Positions 49,981 to 63,636 of a stretch of DNA of 64,000 nucleotides are shown in pieces. Source of the stretch: Struthidea cinerea (lineage: Eukaryota > Chordata > Aves > Passeriformes > Corcoracidae). The translations under genes were made by a program, and so were the position numbers. How positions within the stretch are numbered: position 1 is the stretch's first letter; every line of letters begins with the position of its first letter. The stretch spans positions 4,356,387 through 4,420,386 of the forward strand of contig VZTI01004803.1 in NCBI GenBank assembly GCA_013397865.1, given 5' to 3'. The notes under the pieces were generated by a model. It worked only from the letters and a program-made list of their open reading frames with translations, was not told the origin of the DNA and searched no databases.

Positions 49981-52222
49981 AAGACTAGGCCTAGACTTTT
50001 TCCTAAGACTGTCTATAGAAATCAAATTTTAATATAGGTCCATGTTAAAAACACAATATAGATTCTCCAAATGAGAAATGCAGTACCCAGGATCTTGTAG
50101 GACTTGCTTCTACAGCAATAATTCAACTAACTTTTTAGGGAGGGGAAATTTTTGTACCCAGATGAGAAAGTTGGTCTTGATGAAAGCTTATCTCCAGCCA
50201 CATTTATCAAATAGAAAGAAAGAAAAGTCGAATGAATCTAGGAAGAAAGGCAAATCAAGGCTTAAAAAGGACAGTAAAATAATGGGAACACTTTTCAGTA
50301 AATAATAAGGTAAGATAAAAATAAAAATACTGAGAAAACTTGGAAATACCATGTCATATTTTTAATCCAAATATTTTCCTTAGTGTATTCAGAATTCAGA
50401 GTGCAAAAGAACAATAAAGCTATTGTCAACCTGCAGGGAATTTAGGGCATCCTGGACAAAGATGGCAATGATTTTTCCTGTGGCTGTTCAACAAGGACAA
50501 GTCACAATTTTTTTCAGATGTCTCTCTGACAAGTTAAGAACTGTGTTACAGCACCTGTTTAAGGACCCTGCATTCAGTAAAAATTACTTAAAAGTTTTTA
50601 TTAAATTTACAGCTCATCACATTTTCTTATGGATGTTAGTTGCATAACACCCTCTCCAGCAGTTAATGTATCTTTATTACCTGAAACAGGGATTTGCCTT
50701 CGGCACAGAGCTTGTGTCTATGTTTAATGTTGCATGACTTAATAGTCCTTCTTGTTTTTAAAAGGACCCTATTTTTTTCCCATTTCTTTTCCTTTCAGGG
50801 ACCAACATCTTACCATCAATTGTCAAAATTTCTGAAATGACTGCTCTGTATGGCAGCACATACTACTCATTTTAACCTTGGTAAATTGTTTTCTAGTTTG
50901 ATCGTAAGCTCTTTGGAAAAGGAGTGCGTATTTGTTGAGCCCCTACCTCTACCACAAAAACTCTCTTCCAAACATTGGTCTTAGAGTTCCAGCAATGTAG
51001 TGGTAGAAATTGCTCTGTTTTACCTCTGCAAAACAACTTTTACACCCTTCTTCTGTTCCACTATTAAGCCCTGTGAGCACTCTCCTGTTTTCTTTTAAAG
51101 TTTTAAATATAATGCTTTGCCATATTTTTGATATAAAATGAACAGAAAGATTTATTAAGCAGGTAGCAAGGATTTCCTCATGGGATGTTAATACTTGAGC
51201 AACATAAAATTAAAACACCTAATTTTTTAAAAAAAAATTAAATAAAACAAATCTTGTCCGTTTTCTCCTGCTGTCCTGCATAATATTTAAGTTTCTGGCA
51301 GGAAATGAAAGCCCAAAACATTTTTTGATGAAAACTATTAATTTTCAGCCAAACTATGAACATTAGGAAATGCAATTATGTGACCTCCAGGGAACCCTAT
51401 GTTAGAATCACATGCTTTAGTCTTTTTTACAGCCTGGATTTCATGGCAAGATACAAAGACCTCCCAAGATGTATCTTGAAGCTACACACAGTACACATGA
51501 TGCACTGTTTCTTTTCTAGCCAGCCACCTGCAGCCACAGAATGGTGTGGTCACACAAGTTACTGAGGTCAGTTCAGATGAGACATTAGACTGTTAACATA
51601 GCACTAGATATTTTATTTGTGACTGCTCAGTTCTATCCCTAAAAGAAAAATAAAAAAACTCAAACAAACAAACAAGCAAAAAGAACACTGAAAAAAATAC
51701 AAAGAATAAAAGACACCTAGAAAAAAATTACTCTAAGTCAAGAGAGTATTTACAGTATAGAAATTTCCTTTTTGAAGGAAAAATTTCCCACTAGAAAACA
51801 TGTAAAATCTTGCACATTCTTTTCCATGTAAGATAAAGGATCACATTCCCAGGCTACTTTTGCATGGATTTATAATACTAATATTTTAAGAAAAAAAATA
51901 GAGTTTTCCTCTTACATACGTCCCTTTGACCACTGAAGTAGTTGGGTATAGAACTACCAGTATTTGGTAATTTGAGGACCAAAATTCCTGGGAGGATCCC
52001 CTGAATATTTTACATGAATTTTAGGCCTAATTTTGCTACCTTTCTATTAATAGTGATTAATTCTCTGAAGAAGTCAAAAATATAGCTACTTACCAAAGAT
52101 TTATGCAACCAAATTGGACAGATATCTTCTGTCTTTCAGACAGTAAATGGCCTTTCTTGCACAACCAAAATTTAATGCAGAAATTTTTTCAATCAAAGTA
52201 AACAAATATATTTTTCTTGCAG
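49981..52222. other. Gene-empty stretch
   Basis: No gene is supported. A (CAAA)n-like run lies at 51659-51680. A splice-acceptor-like tract ends in cag at about 50800 with no clear donor after it. Confidence 0.45.
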
Positions 52223-52387
52223 AAGGGAACAACGGCAGCTTTCTTGATTCTTTTTATTATTACTATGTATGCAGCAGCTTCCAACTCACCTTATCAGCAT
52301 GTCAGAGGTCATTGGTACATGCAACTCCTATGGCTGCAGGGACAAAGAGCCTTCCTGGCAGACTATTGGCAGGCCAAAAACCTCTGG
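52223..52387 (+). CDS. Possible 165-bp internal exon, unknown gene
   Basis: This segment is framed by a plausible acceptor (tatatttttcttgcag, ending at 52222) and a full-consensus donor (GTAAGT at 52388-52393). Its length is exactly 55 codons. One frame is open throughout with phase 0 at both ends. It would start KGTTAAFLILFIITMY, a hydrophobic stretch of about 15 residues that could be part of a membrane segment or signal anchor. It would end DYWQAKNLW, with four tryptophans in the second half. A second frame is also open, which weakens the coding case. I do not recognise the protein and see no partner exon nearby. It could instead be an exon of a long non-coding RNA, or chance. It was chosen because no other open stretch in the window has both splice sites in register. 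Confidence 0.2.
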
Positions 52388-55346
52388 GTAAGTATTCATT
52401 AGATAGAGTTTTTCAGAAAACTATTTTTTAGGGGGGAAAAATCCCATCTATTCTTCTGCCACATGTTCCATTTGCTGTTGGAGAAATAGGGAAAGTCTGA
52501 ACTTCTATATATGAGTGTACATTTTGCAACTCTGCTTTCTCTACTATAGGTATGTCTTTGTTGGAACACATTTATATAAAGCAAATACATACTAATACAT
52601 GTATTTGTATAAACACATTTAAATGCATATATTTGCTATATAGGTATATAACTCTTATAACGAGGACTTGCCTCAGATCTACAAATATGCTTCCGACATT
52701 AATAAATTGTGTTTACGATATGCTTAGTATGGAATATGTCTTCAATCACTCACATTTTAATTCTCTATTAGATTTCAAGTCTGTCCTCTCTTCTCATGTA
52801 CACCCACCTCACACTCCAGGTTAGTGTTTTAACAATTACTCACAATTAAGAATGACAGTATTGTATTTTAAGGGAAACAGATCCATTCATATATGTATTA
52901 TTTAATTTTCAAATAACTTAAGCGAGTTTGTGCTACTTAAGCCCTTCTCACCATTCATTTGCTATCTGGTGATCTTGAGCCTCTGATAGATTTCCATGTT
53001 TAAAGAGGCCATATTATAATTTTGTATGCATTGTAAAATAAATGTCAGAAACATTGTCATGTGCTGAAGCCTTCCTGAAAACATATATCAGTAACAAGAA
53101 AACCAGAGATAGGAACAGTAATCAAGTAAAAACTTGTGGTTTTGTATGCAGTGGGGAGAGCTATTTAATGTGACGTTATTAAATTTTTATACATCAAATT
53201 ATAGTTGCTGATTTTAGTGATCTAATTGTTATATTTCTACGAATATAAAATGGTCTGTTGCAAGAAGGTTTTATTTGCAATAGTAACAATATAAAAACTA
53301 TGTATTTTCTTATTTCTAGTTTTGATGTTTGTAAATTGTTTACAGAGAGCTAATAAATTCATCCAGTTCTTTCTAGAGCCTAAAACAAGGCTGAGTTTTA
53401 ACAGAAGTGCTCTCTCCATGTCTGCATGCCCAATATCTTGTGGTCTTTAAATTGTTACAGAATATGTCTACATCCTGGCCTTTCAAAGCATTGCACAAAT
53501 TGGTCCTGCTAACCAGCATCACTAACCACTGGTCTTAATTCTTTTAACCATCATATAAACTGAATCCTTTTGTAGCATCCTCCTTCCCATGAAATTGTTA
53601 AGCATTTTTGCAATGCAGAGAAGCAATTATCTTGGAACTAGTTTGAATATATGCAAAGGAAAAATGTGTTTATTACTGTTTATTACACATTTATTTCAGA
53701 AAAAGTCAGCATGGGCAAATATGCATAAACTTTGCATGTGGCCCAATAAGTTTTATTTAAAGTAGCTCTGATGTGAGCTTAAAAATGTTTTTCAACAATG
53801 TAAAATTTTAAAAGGCAGCTATTATTTTTTAGAAGCCAAATGGTTTTATCTATTTTGCATTTATTTATCAGATCACATATTTTTTACTGAAAGAAAAACT
53901 TTAATGCAAATAATCAATTCTAATCAGTTTAATCACAGCTTATGATTTGAAAACTTACTGCAATAATCAATGCACTCAAATAAAAGTATATACAAATGAG
54001 AGGCAGACTGAAATTTGTAGTACATGGGTCAGTTTAACACTTGCATAAATCTTCATGACTAAATTCTCCTTAGTATCTTTATGGTGTGATATTGACACAA
54101 ACAGATTTGGTTTCTTGTTTGTACTAGGATATCTCACTAACTTCAATGAAAGATTTGTTATATTATGCTTTCTGATCAGGAGTCAATATCTGAGATATTT
54201 CACTGCACTTTGTATATTCATTGATAACTATTGCAAATTTTCACTACCTTTCATGCAGCAAAATTAAGAAACTTAAAGACTGAAAGTCTGTATATTCTAC
54301 TGCAGAAGTTATACATAACAGCATTTTCTCTGAGACTAGTAGCAGTAGATGAGCTTATATTTATGTGTAATGCTTCACAAAGTACTCTGAATGTGTTTGA
54401 GAAACACTTTCAGAACTGTATCTATTAAATCAGGATTTCAAAATCACTAAACACCTCAGTGAAATGCCAGGTCTGGAATGGCATGGAGCAGTGATTTAAC
54501 AGAACACAGCAACATTTTATAACAGCTCTTTCTGCATTTGCAGTTATTTTGTAGGAACAGATGAAATATTATGTTATGGAATTAAGTGCTCTTTTGCAAT
54601 AATGCTGAATTGAACATCAACCAGAGCAGGAAATATTTAAGCTTTTGCATCTAAGTATCCCAAGGTTCTAACATTTCAAGCGCCAGGCATAATGATTTGG
54701 TTTTCACCTTTCTTATTATAGCTAAAGTGGGGAATGAGTATTAATTAAAAACAACAAAAGAGTAAGAGAAAAAAAATAGGAATCTGCTTAGCAGAAGCCA
54801 GGTTTCAATTACTGAAGTCCAGTCCATGTTGAGTGTTCTATTTGCGCTGAATTGAAAAGATTCTAATGTGCTGTAGTTGAGTATCTACTTATTTTTATAT
54901 GTATTATTTTAAATTTACAAGGGAGGTATGACTTTTATAAATGATCTTGATCTTGCTTTGGGTCCTGCTAAGTAATGAAAATACCTTTATACATAATGAT
55001 ACATTTTTAAAATTATTGTTGCATTTTAACAGTGAATTCTGACTTCATGTGATAAATGGGTTCAAGTAGATAAGATATGGAAGAACTTCCTGAATTACTA
55101 TTTGGGAACAGCATAAAAACTGTCAGAGATCTTCATATGCAAGTTTCCATAAATATTCAAAGATGATGGATTTTTAGTGTCACATTTTACTACTCTTTCT
55201 GATGAAGTTTTTTATTTTGTGTTTGTGAAAGAAAATTGCTGATACATCCCTTGCTCTTAATTTCACTTGACAGAATAGCCTTTTTCAGAGGGGTTTTCAC
55301 AATTCTTTCTGTAAGAAAAGAAAGTTCTTTCCAGTGTTTCTAAGAA
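52388..55346. other. Gene-empty stretch, possible conserved non-coding DNA at 53.7-54.7 kb
   Basis: No gene is supported. Around 53800-54010 and 54500-54680 the sequence has many taatca, gcaaat and taatgca-type words and looks like AT-rich conserved non-coding DNA. This is an impression only. Small frames of 60-94 codons are not recognised. Confidence 0.35.
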
Positions 55347-55577
55347 ATGGAAATGACCATACAGGTTCAAGGCAACAAAACTGGTAAAATGCAAGTATCT
55401 CCCCCATGGTCTTTCGTGTGTGACCTGATTCTCTTATTGCTTCTCTTTTTCATCTGTGAGTGGCACTCCCTGTTTAGGCGGTGCTGCAGTGCTACCTGTT
55501 TGCTGCTGCTTTATTTATGGATAGCTTGTAAGTGCTTAGATACCCCAGCCAAGAGGAGAACATTGGGAGTGCTATGA
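55347..55577 (+). CDS. Doubtful 76-codon open frame with a hydrophobic centre
   Basis: The start context (taagaaATGG) is favourable and the frame ends 10 bases before an AATAAA at 55587. The middle of the predicted peptide (about residues 26-38) is very leucine-rich and hydrophobic and is followed by several cysteines. I do not recognise it. The T-rich strand could give such a frame by chance. There is no sign of splice sites or a promoter, so it is listed mainly so that it can be tested. Confidence 0.1.
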   Translation: MEMTIQVQGNKTGKMQVSPPWSFVCDLILLLLLFFICEWHSLFRRCCSATCLLLLYLWIACKCLDTPAKRRTLGVL

Positions 55578-58380
55578 AAATGTTAAATAAAAGTAATTTT
55601 CTTTGCCATTGTGCACTTTGAACATAGAAGAGAGGGTCTCAGTGAACAGCAAAAGCTGTAATTCTATTGCTTTAGCGTGCGAACCAGAATGCTTATAAGT
55701 AAGGGAGTGAATCTTTGAGTGTGACACTACAGTCTTTTCCTGCTCTTAGGAACAAAGCCTGTAGGGACCTCTCCATCTTCATCTCACCAGCATTCCAATG
55801 TTTACTAGCCATTCAAAGGTTTACTAACATTTCAAAAGCCAAGAAACTCCATTCATTTATTAAAATCATACAGTCCTAATTATGACTGTTCATGCTTTAA
55901 GATTTAAAATGCACAGTCAGTATTCTTAAAGATACTGGAAATATTAAATATGTCTTTAAACACTCCATTAAAAAAAAAAAAAAAAGAAGAAACAAAACTC
56001 TTTTTCCCACCACGGTGGAGGTATTTCCTTTTTTTCTCCTTCAGCACTGATGATAGTTAAGTAATGTATGCAAGTTTATTATGTGAGAATTAGGAGAAAG
56101 GGGGAGGAAGAAGAAGAGTTCATGTAAAACAATTGCAGACTTCAAAACTGACAAAACCCAAATAATAGCATAACATTAGTAATACTGAAAATAATATTGT
56201 GTTAGTTTGTTCTTGCTATCTAGGGTATCATCTAATGTATGTTCAATCACTGTCTGTTTACCCAAGGAGAAACATTATCTCATTTGCAATTGTCTCCAAG
56301 TGGGGGAAGGCTGAGGGGAAAAGCTGTTTGCCAAATGCAGCCATTTGAATATCCATGTGTTGCAATGTACGACGTCCTCTTGCTTTTAAAGTGTTCCTAC
56401 ATACACACTTACATATCACAACAGGAAAATTCCTTAAAATAAAAAATTGATTTCTAAACTATGGTGGTTTTTTTCCCACATGAATCTGGCTTTTTGAGTT
56501 TAGAAGCTGTTATGCCTGAAGTTTGAAAGGAAAAATAGATTGTTTCTGCAGGCTGTCACAGTTTCCTATTTACGGTGGCATATCACTTTACTACTCCTGC
56601 TGACGGCCCACCTGTCTCTGTTGCTCTGAATCGACACTTCAGGACTCAGCACCTACTGTTAGCCACCAAGAAATACTCCCTAAGGCAGGAAGGAGGCTGC
56701 AAGCCAAAAACAACATTCACAGCCAGTTAATGAATGCAGAAATTAAAGCAAACAAATAAACAAAAAATACCCTGGAAACACAGAAAAGCAATTAAATTGC
56801 ATGATAAAGAGTACAAGGTAGAGTTACAATGTAGATTGATAGAAAGAACAAAAACAAAACATTTTTGTATGGCACTGGAGTAGTTGTCCATCCTATTATG
56901 ATTTGAATGGTTTATTTTCATATTCTCATCTCTCACTAGCCTAACTGATGCCCTTAGTCTTCATGTAAATTATATTGAGTGGAAAACAAGCCTTCAACTC
57001 TGACTTTGTGAACATCAGATGGAACATTAAAAAGACAATTCCTATTTGGTATGAAATTTTTACCCAGAAGTAGAAGGTGCTTTTGAGGAGATTCATAAGT
57101 TCCAATGTTGTCATTTTCTCCTATAAAGTGATACTCTGAGATAAAAGAAAAAAAATTAAAAATCATTATCTACTAGTGGGGTTTTAAAGCACAGTCTGGT
57201 TTAGCACAGATGTATGGCCTGACACACTGACTTTTGAAGGAGCTTAAAAGATTTCTCTTGATTTCAGCAGGAGTTTGGGTCACCTATCAGCACAGTACAG
57301 AATTCTAATATTACCTGAATAGTAGGGGGAAAAATCATGTTTATTAAGGTTCTCAACTCAGCAAGAGCTCAGCAGAAGACGAGAGTCATTCATTCTCAGG
57401 CCGATTGGAAGTATTTTGCTTTCCTCCCAGCTCCTGCTGAACTAGAATAAGGTGGGAATCAGGAGCCATCATCTGTGGTAGGAAGGGTATTCCAGCTCTT
57501 GCTAGTTTTGAAGCTTCTCCTGAGCTCTAGAGATATTTCACTTGTGAGAGATGAGGATACCTTCATCTGGATGAATTTTGCACTCAGTGGAACCTGTGAG
57601 CTAGAGCTTGCAGATTTGCACCTAACTGGTGGATGCCAACATGTTTCAGGATTCATTGAGTTCCAGCTCTTCATGGTCAGACCACACTGGCTCCTGCAAA
57701 AGTTATGACCATTATTTTTCATCAATGACAATGTTGTCTTCCTTCTGCTGCGAAGAAAAGCTTAGCTGCTGCTAGAAACTAGACTGCCTTCAGAGGTCCA
57801 GAAGAAATTCAGTGGGAGAATATATCTCACTGATTTTCTGCTGATATGCATATTCAGTCATTTGCTGCAGAAGTGTTGGTATGTTAACCTTCTAAGGAGT
57901 TGCACACCATCCATCACACATTGCCTTACTATGCACTGAATGTACAGAAAAGCAATCCGGATGTGAAAATAATTAAGTGAAGAAATAGAAAATGTTTTAA
58001 TAGAGTTGATAATGAATAATGCTGAGTTTATTTCTCTGCCTACATCCATATTATACAATAGAGCCTCAGGACTGGGCCAAGCGAGTGTACTGCTACTTCA
58101 TCCAAAGTAGAGTATACTTAGGTATGCATGTCATCAGTACAAAAGAAATAATTAGACTTGCCTTTTGCAGGACTAGTGATAACTAGGACTCAGATTAGGT
58201 CCTGAACTGAGATAGCTTCTTTTTGGCTACTGTTTTTGGCAGAATGTTGAAGGAACTAATATATACATGGTCACTAATATATACATAAGAGGCCACTTTA
58301 CTTCTGAGCAGCTTAGTACTGTTATGCCACTGGTGAAGCACAGCAGATAACAGAAATTACGTTGTTTCTCTCACTAGAAA
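55578..58380. other. Gene-empty stretch
   Basis: No gene is supported. An A16 run lies at 55970-55985. Complementary frames at 57459-57731 (minus) and 57475-57708 (plus) overlap the same open block; neither product is recognised. A short duplication lies at 58255-58286. Confidence 0.45.
58255..58286 (+). repeat. Small tandem duplication, 18-bp period
   Basis: The 14-mer actaatatatacat occurs at 58255-58268 and again, identical, at 58273-58286, separated by ggtc. Confidence 0.9.
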
Positions 58381-58619
58381 GCAGAAACTAACAGCACCTA
58401 TTCCTGGTTTAAAATGAAAAAAGAAAACCCAAATCCCAAAACCCCACCAAACTTGGCTCTTTGCTTTGGTTTTAGGAGGGAGAAAAGCTCTAGGCTGTTA
58501 GGTACTGCAAGCTAAGCACTGAAGAGAGAACTCAGCTGGTGAACCACCACTCTCCTTTGGGATAAGTATCCTTAATTGCATCTTCTCAGCTCACAGTAAA
58601 GACAAAACCTGATATTAGT

Positions 58620-59110
58620 CTTCCTCTCCTTTCTCCAGGTGGGCACATGGAGAGATATTTGGTTCAGGTGGGAGATGGAGCTAATAGCTGCTGCTTTTCA
58701 GGATAGTAAAGGAAGATCAGAGCATCTCAGGCTTAGCTGGGAGGTGGTGACTAATGGTAAGAGGAAGTGGGGAATAACCTTTTATCCTGGTTCTTGGCTG
58801 TGACTGACTATTGAGTTCCTACTGATAGCAGAGTAAGGTCTTACTCTCCTAGAAGAGAGCTTGTCAAGATGGTGAGCTGGAGTCTTCTGACATGTAGAAG
58901 TTTCATATTGCCATGGTACAGCAAATAAGCTAGTGAAAAGGCCTGGGCCCAGGGTGGTCCAGATCTGTAGTCCAGGCATGAACTCTGTTACACTTCTCTT
59001 TTCCAGTGTGGAACTTGCTGGGCCCAAAGTATATAAAGAGCTGATGCATAACTTGATCTGCTCCTGCTCTGTTTGTCCTGTGCCTGATTATCTAAATGCA
59101 AAGTAAATGT
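58620..59110 (+). promoter_or_regulatory. GC-richer promoter-like block, possibly an eroded LTR
   Basis: Composition rises well above the regional level. A TATATAAAG box lies at 59030-59038. Some 80 bp upstream is the 12-bp palindrome cctgggcccagg (58942-58953). A TATA box in a GC-richer island of a few hundred bp is typical of an old LTR promoter, but I find no LTR termini, polyadenylation signal or target duplication. No open frame of note follows. Confidence 0.2.
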
Positions 59111-62100
59111 CTAGTGTCAGTCTGCTGTTATAAGTTTCCTTCAGTGGTAGAAGATTCCTTAGTGGCACCTGTCCTATGCAGACAACCTTCCCATATGGAA
59201 ACCTTCTGAAATTAACAGGAAATTCAGTTTTTGTCCTCTGTATTCAGCTATTATAAATTATTTCTTGTATTGATACTATTACTCAAAATATTGTACAATT
59301 TCCGTGCTCTAAATAGCTGAATTTGAATCTGATTTTTATGGATGCAACTTTTTAGTAACCACAGATATTAGCTTCTTTCTAACTTCTAAATTTCTAACAT
59401 GAGTGTGACATGATAACAGCAACATTAGAGAATATTGGGTAATTTCCAAGATGCAATTGAAAGCACTGGGGACATGACTGTATGCACTTGTTTATAACTT
59501 AGAGAAGCAGCAAAATCTGCAGAGCACACAGTTACACAGGTCCCTAGAAACCTTTGAAAATCATTAGTAGGAACCAAAAAAAGTAAATCAGGGGGAGAAT
59601 ACAAGCAGAATTCTAGTTCCTTGTTGGTAACTATTATGTAATGTACCTTGAGGAGAAAAAAAAAACTGTAAATAAGACTATCACTATTGCTTTTCAATAA
59701 GCTAGAAGCACTCAGAAAACGTCTCACGCATGGTTACATAGATATAGAGCTGTGGCCAAAATGGTGTCCATCTCTCAACATGTCCCAGTGACACTACAAC
59801 TTACTTCTGGTAGGTTTCATAGTTATGGGGCTTCTGTGATGGTTCCCAAATGCAAAATCCTCCAAAGCAGGTGAGGGTCTTAAGATTGACTTTGTCAGTG
59901 GTGAATCAGTTTTGTACTGGCACAGTGTTACAGAATTTGCTATATAAAAATAATGAACTGAGATTACTGACTTGCTCACTCCAGTGTGCATTTGCCAGTC
60001 CATTTACACTGTGCATTCTCAGAGCTTCTGTAGTCATACTAAATATGTTGTCATTGCCTTAAAAAATAGTGGCAGCAAGGATAGACAAAATGGTTCTGGG
60101 AGTCAGCTGTTCTTAATGCATATTGATTGCAAATGCCACTTTGTGAGGGGGAGCAGTGTGTAGGGAGCTAGGCACAAGGAAAAAAGAGGAAGAGTGAAGA
60201 CTCTGAAACAGAATCAACCTGACATTTAAATCAGTGATAACCAGTTCAATGACTGCTGAAGCTTTCCTACAAAACAGAATGGAAATTTTCTTTCTCCTCA
60301 TATACAGAAATTACATGACAGCAGCCCACAGGTTTTAAAGATAATTCAGGTAAGTCCCACTGCATGGCTCTTGTCCCACAGATTGTCTCTGCATACAAAT
60401 ATTTTATTGTGTTACTGTTAGCAACCAACAGCTCAATGGCCCATTCAGAGAAACAAAAATCAGAAAGGAATTCATCCAGTAAAGGCAGCTTCTAAATAGG
60501 ATGGGACGGGTATTAAACATCCTTTGTCATGAATTTGCTGAAGATGTTGCAGCCTCCAAGTCTGTCTGGCATGCATTACAGTCCCCCAGTTGCAGTAAAT
60601 CAACAAAGTCAGATGCACAGACATCCTTTGGTGTAATATTTTAATTTACATGAGAATATTTGGCAAAAGGATATGAGTGTCTCAGTGAGACTTTTCAAAA
60701 ATTGATTCCATGTCCTACCACATTCAAGTGCTGAATAAATTGTTTTCCGTTTTAGAGATGTGTTTTGTGGTGTTAGCTTGCCATTGGAAGCATTGCAAAG
60801 AGGATAAAGTTCTGTGAAGCAAGAGTGAGAAAACAGGTTTGTAAATGAGAAGCTGAAAGCATTGCCTATGTACTGGGCATGACTGTGTGATGGGCTGCCT
60901 CTTCATGGATCTGATGTTTCACGATATGATGTCTTGGTAATACACTGCAGATGTGTTCTGAAAAGGCTGTGCAACATCTGATATGCTTTTGCTTCTGTCA
61001 AGATTTGCAGGCCACCAGCAAAGCTTTACAAAGCTGCAAGCTTTCACTTCACATATGATTTTAAATCTGATTAAAGAACACAACTCTCGGCATCAAATAA
61101 GGAGAGAAAGCTTTAAAATTAATTTGAGTGACCTCTTAGAACTACACTAGAAAAACCTCTCCCCAGTTGTATTTCTGAGTTAGTAAGCAACTTGGTATGC
61201 AGCCAGTAAGACTCAGGTTTTCCAGAATCAATATTGCAGTTATTGAGTAATTATAGTACTTGTCTGGGAAGATGGACAGTTTGATATTTGTTCAGGGGCT
61301 GATGAGTGGTAATGGTGCTCAATGAAAGACGATAATTGAAAACAAAATGATCTTAATGCAGTTGACTGACACAAAAGAAAGACTATACTCTTTAAATCAA
61401 AACACTCTTTTTCTTCTTGATTATCAATACATTAGTTTAAAAATAGCAACCAGCAGCAAGATTTTTAGAGGGCAATATACCACTTGCACTTCTTCAAATC
61501 ATCAATAAAGACTCTTTAAATGCTAATGCTCTTAGAAAAGCATTTTCTCACTCAAGGTGTACTTACAGGCTATTACCAATCAGAAATAAGAGGAAGTGTC
61601 TGCATTTCCTTTAAAAGCTAAGAAAGTTAAACTTTGCCGATACACCCTTTCACTCTTCTGTCACTTGTTATCAAGTCCTCATTTAACATGTCCATAGTCT
61701 GTGAAGCACACATAGTGTGTATTCCTCATCCTTCAGCTACTACATATACACGTCAGGGAGTTTTTTTGACTTCATGGAATTGCTGCAAGTTCATCAGCAA
61801 AGACTCCCAGTCAGTTAGCAAAACATGATGTTAGAACATTCAAAAAATATTGCAAAATTACTTAGTATTGCACACTTTGGTAATATAGTCATATTCTCCT
61901 CAAGAGGATGAGAACCTCACCTAAAAATATGAGAGTAGGAAAGACATGATTTGCCTCTCTGGTTCCATGGTATTTCCCCACTCTCTAGTAAAGCCATAAG
62001 TCAGCAATCAAGCAGTAATTCTGTGTATTTAATTACAAATAGCTGGGGAAAATACTATGTAAGGATGATGGCCCTCCCTGAAACGTCAGCAAAAATGTAC

Positions 62101-63445
62101 TTGGAGAAAAATGCTTGTTTCTATGCAGACTAGGCAACTGAATAGGACAAGGACCCTTAAAACCAGTAAATGTCTTGGGTCCTGTCCCAAGAGGGAGAGA
62201 ACAGGAGTGTGGCTGGAATACAGCAGAAGAGGTACTCTGGAGTGGAGAATAGACTGTGGCGGGTGGCCTCTGCAAATTCCCAACTCTGTTGTCAACAAAC
62301 TCAAACTTGGGCAAAATAAGTAGCATGGATATCTTACTGCTGCTTGTTTGTTGCCCTAGGCAGGTATCTTCTCTGTCTTGGACAACGTGATTGGCAGGAA
62401 TGCCAGATATACTCTCATTATCTTGATAGACCTGTCCCCTGGGTCTGGCATAAGTGAACACCCCAAGGCTGTCTGTACTTGTGCTGTAACTAAGAGGTCA
62501 GTGGTGTCCCACGGTCTACTCATAATCTGAGCACAGAGGGGAGACATCTCCTCAGCGTACCCCTTCCTAACACTTGTCTCCTCACCTTGCACATGGTATG
62601 AAGGCAGCTAGGCTGCCTAAATGGGTGGTCTAAAATCCAAGTTTACACTAGCAGTGTCCTTTGCTAGAGAAGACTGAACTAAAAGAAGGCAACCTGCCCA
62701 TTCTAACACCTTTTTTTTTAGCAGATATGTGTCTGTCCCTTCTTACGAGAAGCTACAGGAGAGTAATATGACTATACATCCTAATAACTCGTTAGACACT
62801 CATTGCCAATGAAAAAATTAACTATGATACATATCGTATGTATGTATGACATTATGGGAGAAAACATGAAAAGGGTTCCCAAATTTGCAAGCTGTTATTT
62901 CTCTGTGTTTTTTCCCTCAATGGTTTCTTTGTGGTTATACAAGATCATTATTTCTCTCATTTTTTCAATATATTTTCTCTCGATTCTGCAGTAACAAGCT
63001 GATTCTTTTTTTTTAACTCATCTAGACCAGCAGACCCTAGGGCTCTTCTATATATTTTTTTTAATATGAAAACCAGCTGAAAAATTGCTGTAGTAGTTTA
63101 CATCTAGCAGAAACAAGCATTTTATTGATATGTTTATGTTGTTTATCTTTACTGAAATAAATATGTGATCTATGTATTACCAAATAGCAATATTTAATTC
63201 TCATGGAAGGTACTTGCATTTTTTTTAACCTAGCTAAAATTAGAAGACAAAGCCCTTATGGATCAGGTGGAAGGTGATGGTTCTTTCTCTGGGTAGGTCA
63301 GTGGACTGGGAATGAGATTTGGAAGACCCCTTTCTGCCTGGGGGAGACCAAATATGGTCTCCTGTGTGCATTTTCTAATACATTGTAAGATATTCACAGC
63401 CAATCCATGCAAAAACTTAACCTAGTTAGTAATCCAAAAAGCATG
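59111..63445. other. Gene-empty stretch
   Basis: No gene is supported. The block at about 62130-62640 is GC-richer and contains a 142-codon minus-strand frame (62033-62461). That product is rich in Ser, Pro and Leu with no recognisable domain, and a second minus-strand frame overlaps it in another phase. This could be an eroded repeat. The rest is AT-rich and unique-looking. Confidence 0.4.
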
Positions 63446-63503
63446 ACCAGATAATCTTCAGAGGTCCCTTCCAATCTCAACCATTTTTTCGATTCTGTGA
63501 TTT
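63446..63503 (+). mobile_element. CR1 LINE 3' tail, plus orientation, very short
   Basis: The sequence includes ccagataatcttcagaggtc, then ccttccaatctcaacc, and ends gattctgtgattttat. This is the avian CR1 3' end. Less than 70 bp is recognisable, and the upstream part is too diverged or absent. Confidence 0.88.
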
Positions 63504-63636
63504 TATATCCTTATATACAGGAGAATTGTAGTTCTGGACATGTGAGTTCCAATTCCTTTCCTTTTTTTTCACTTCTTTTGCAGACTATTAGTCAATAGGT
63601 CACACACTTGAAAATTTGGCAATATGAATTAAAGTC

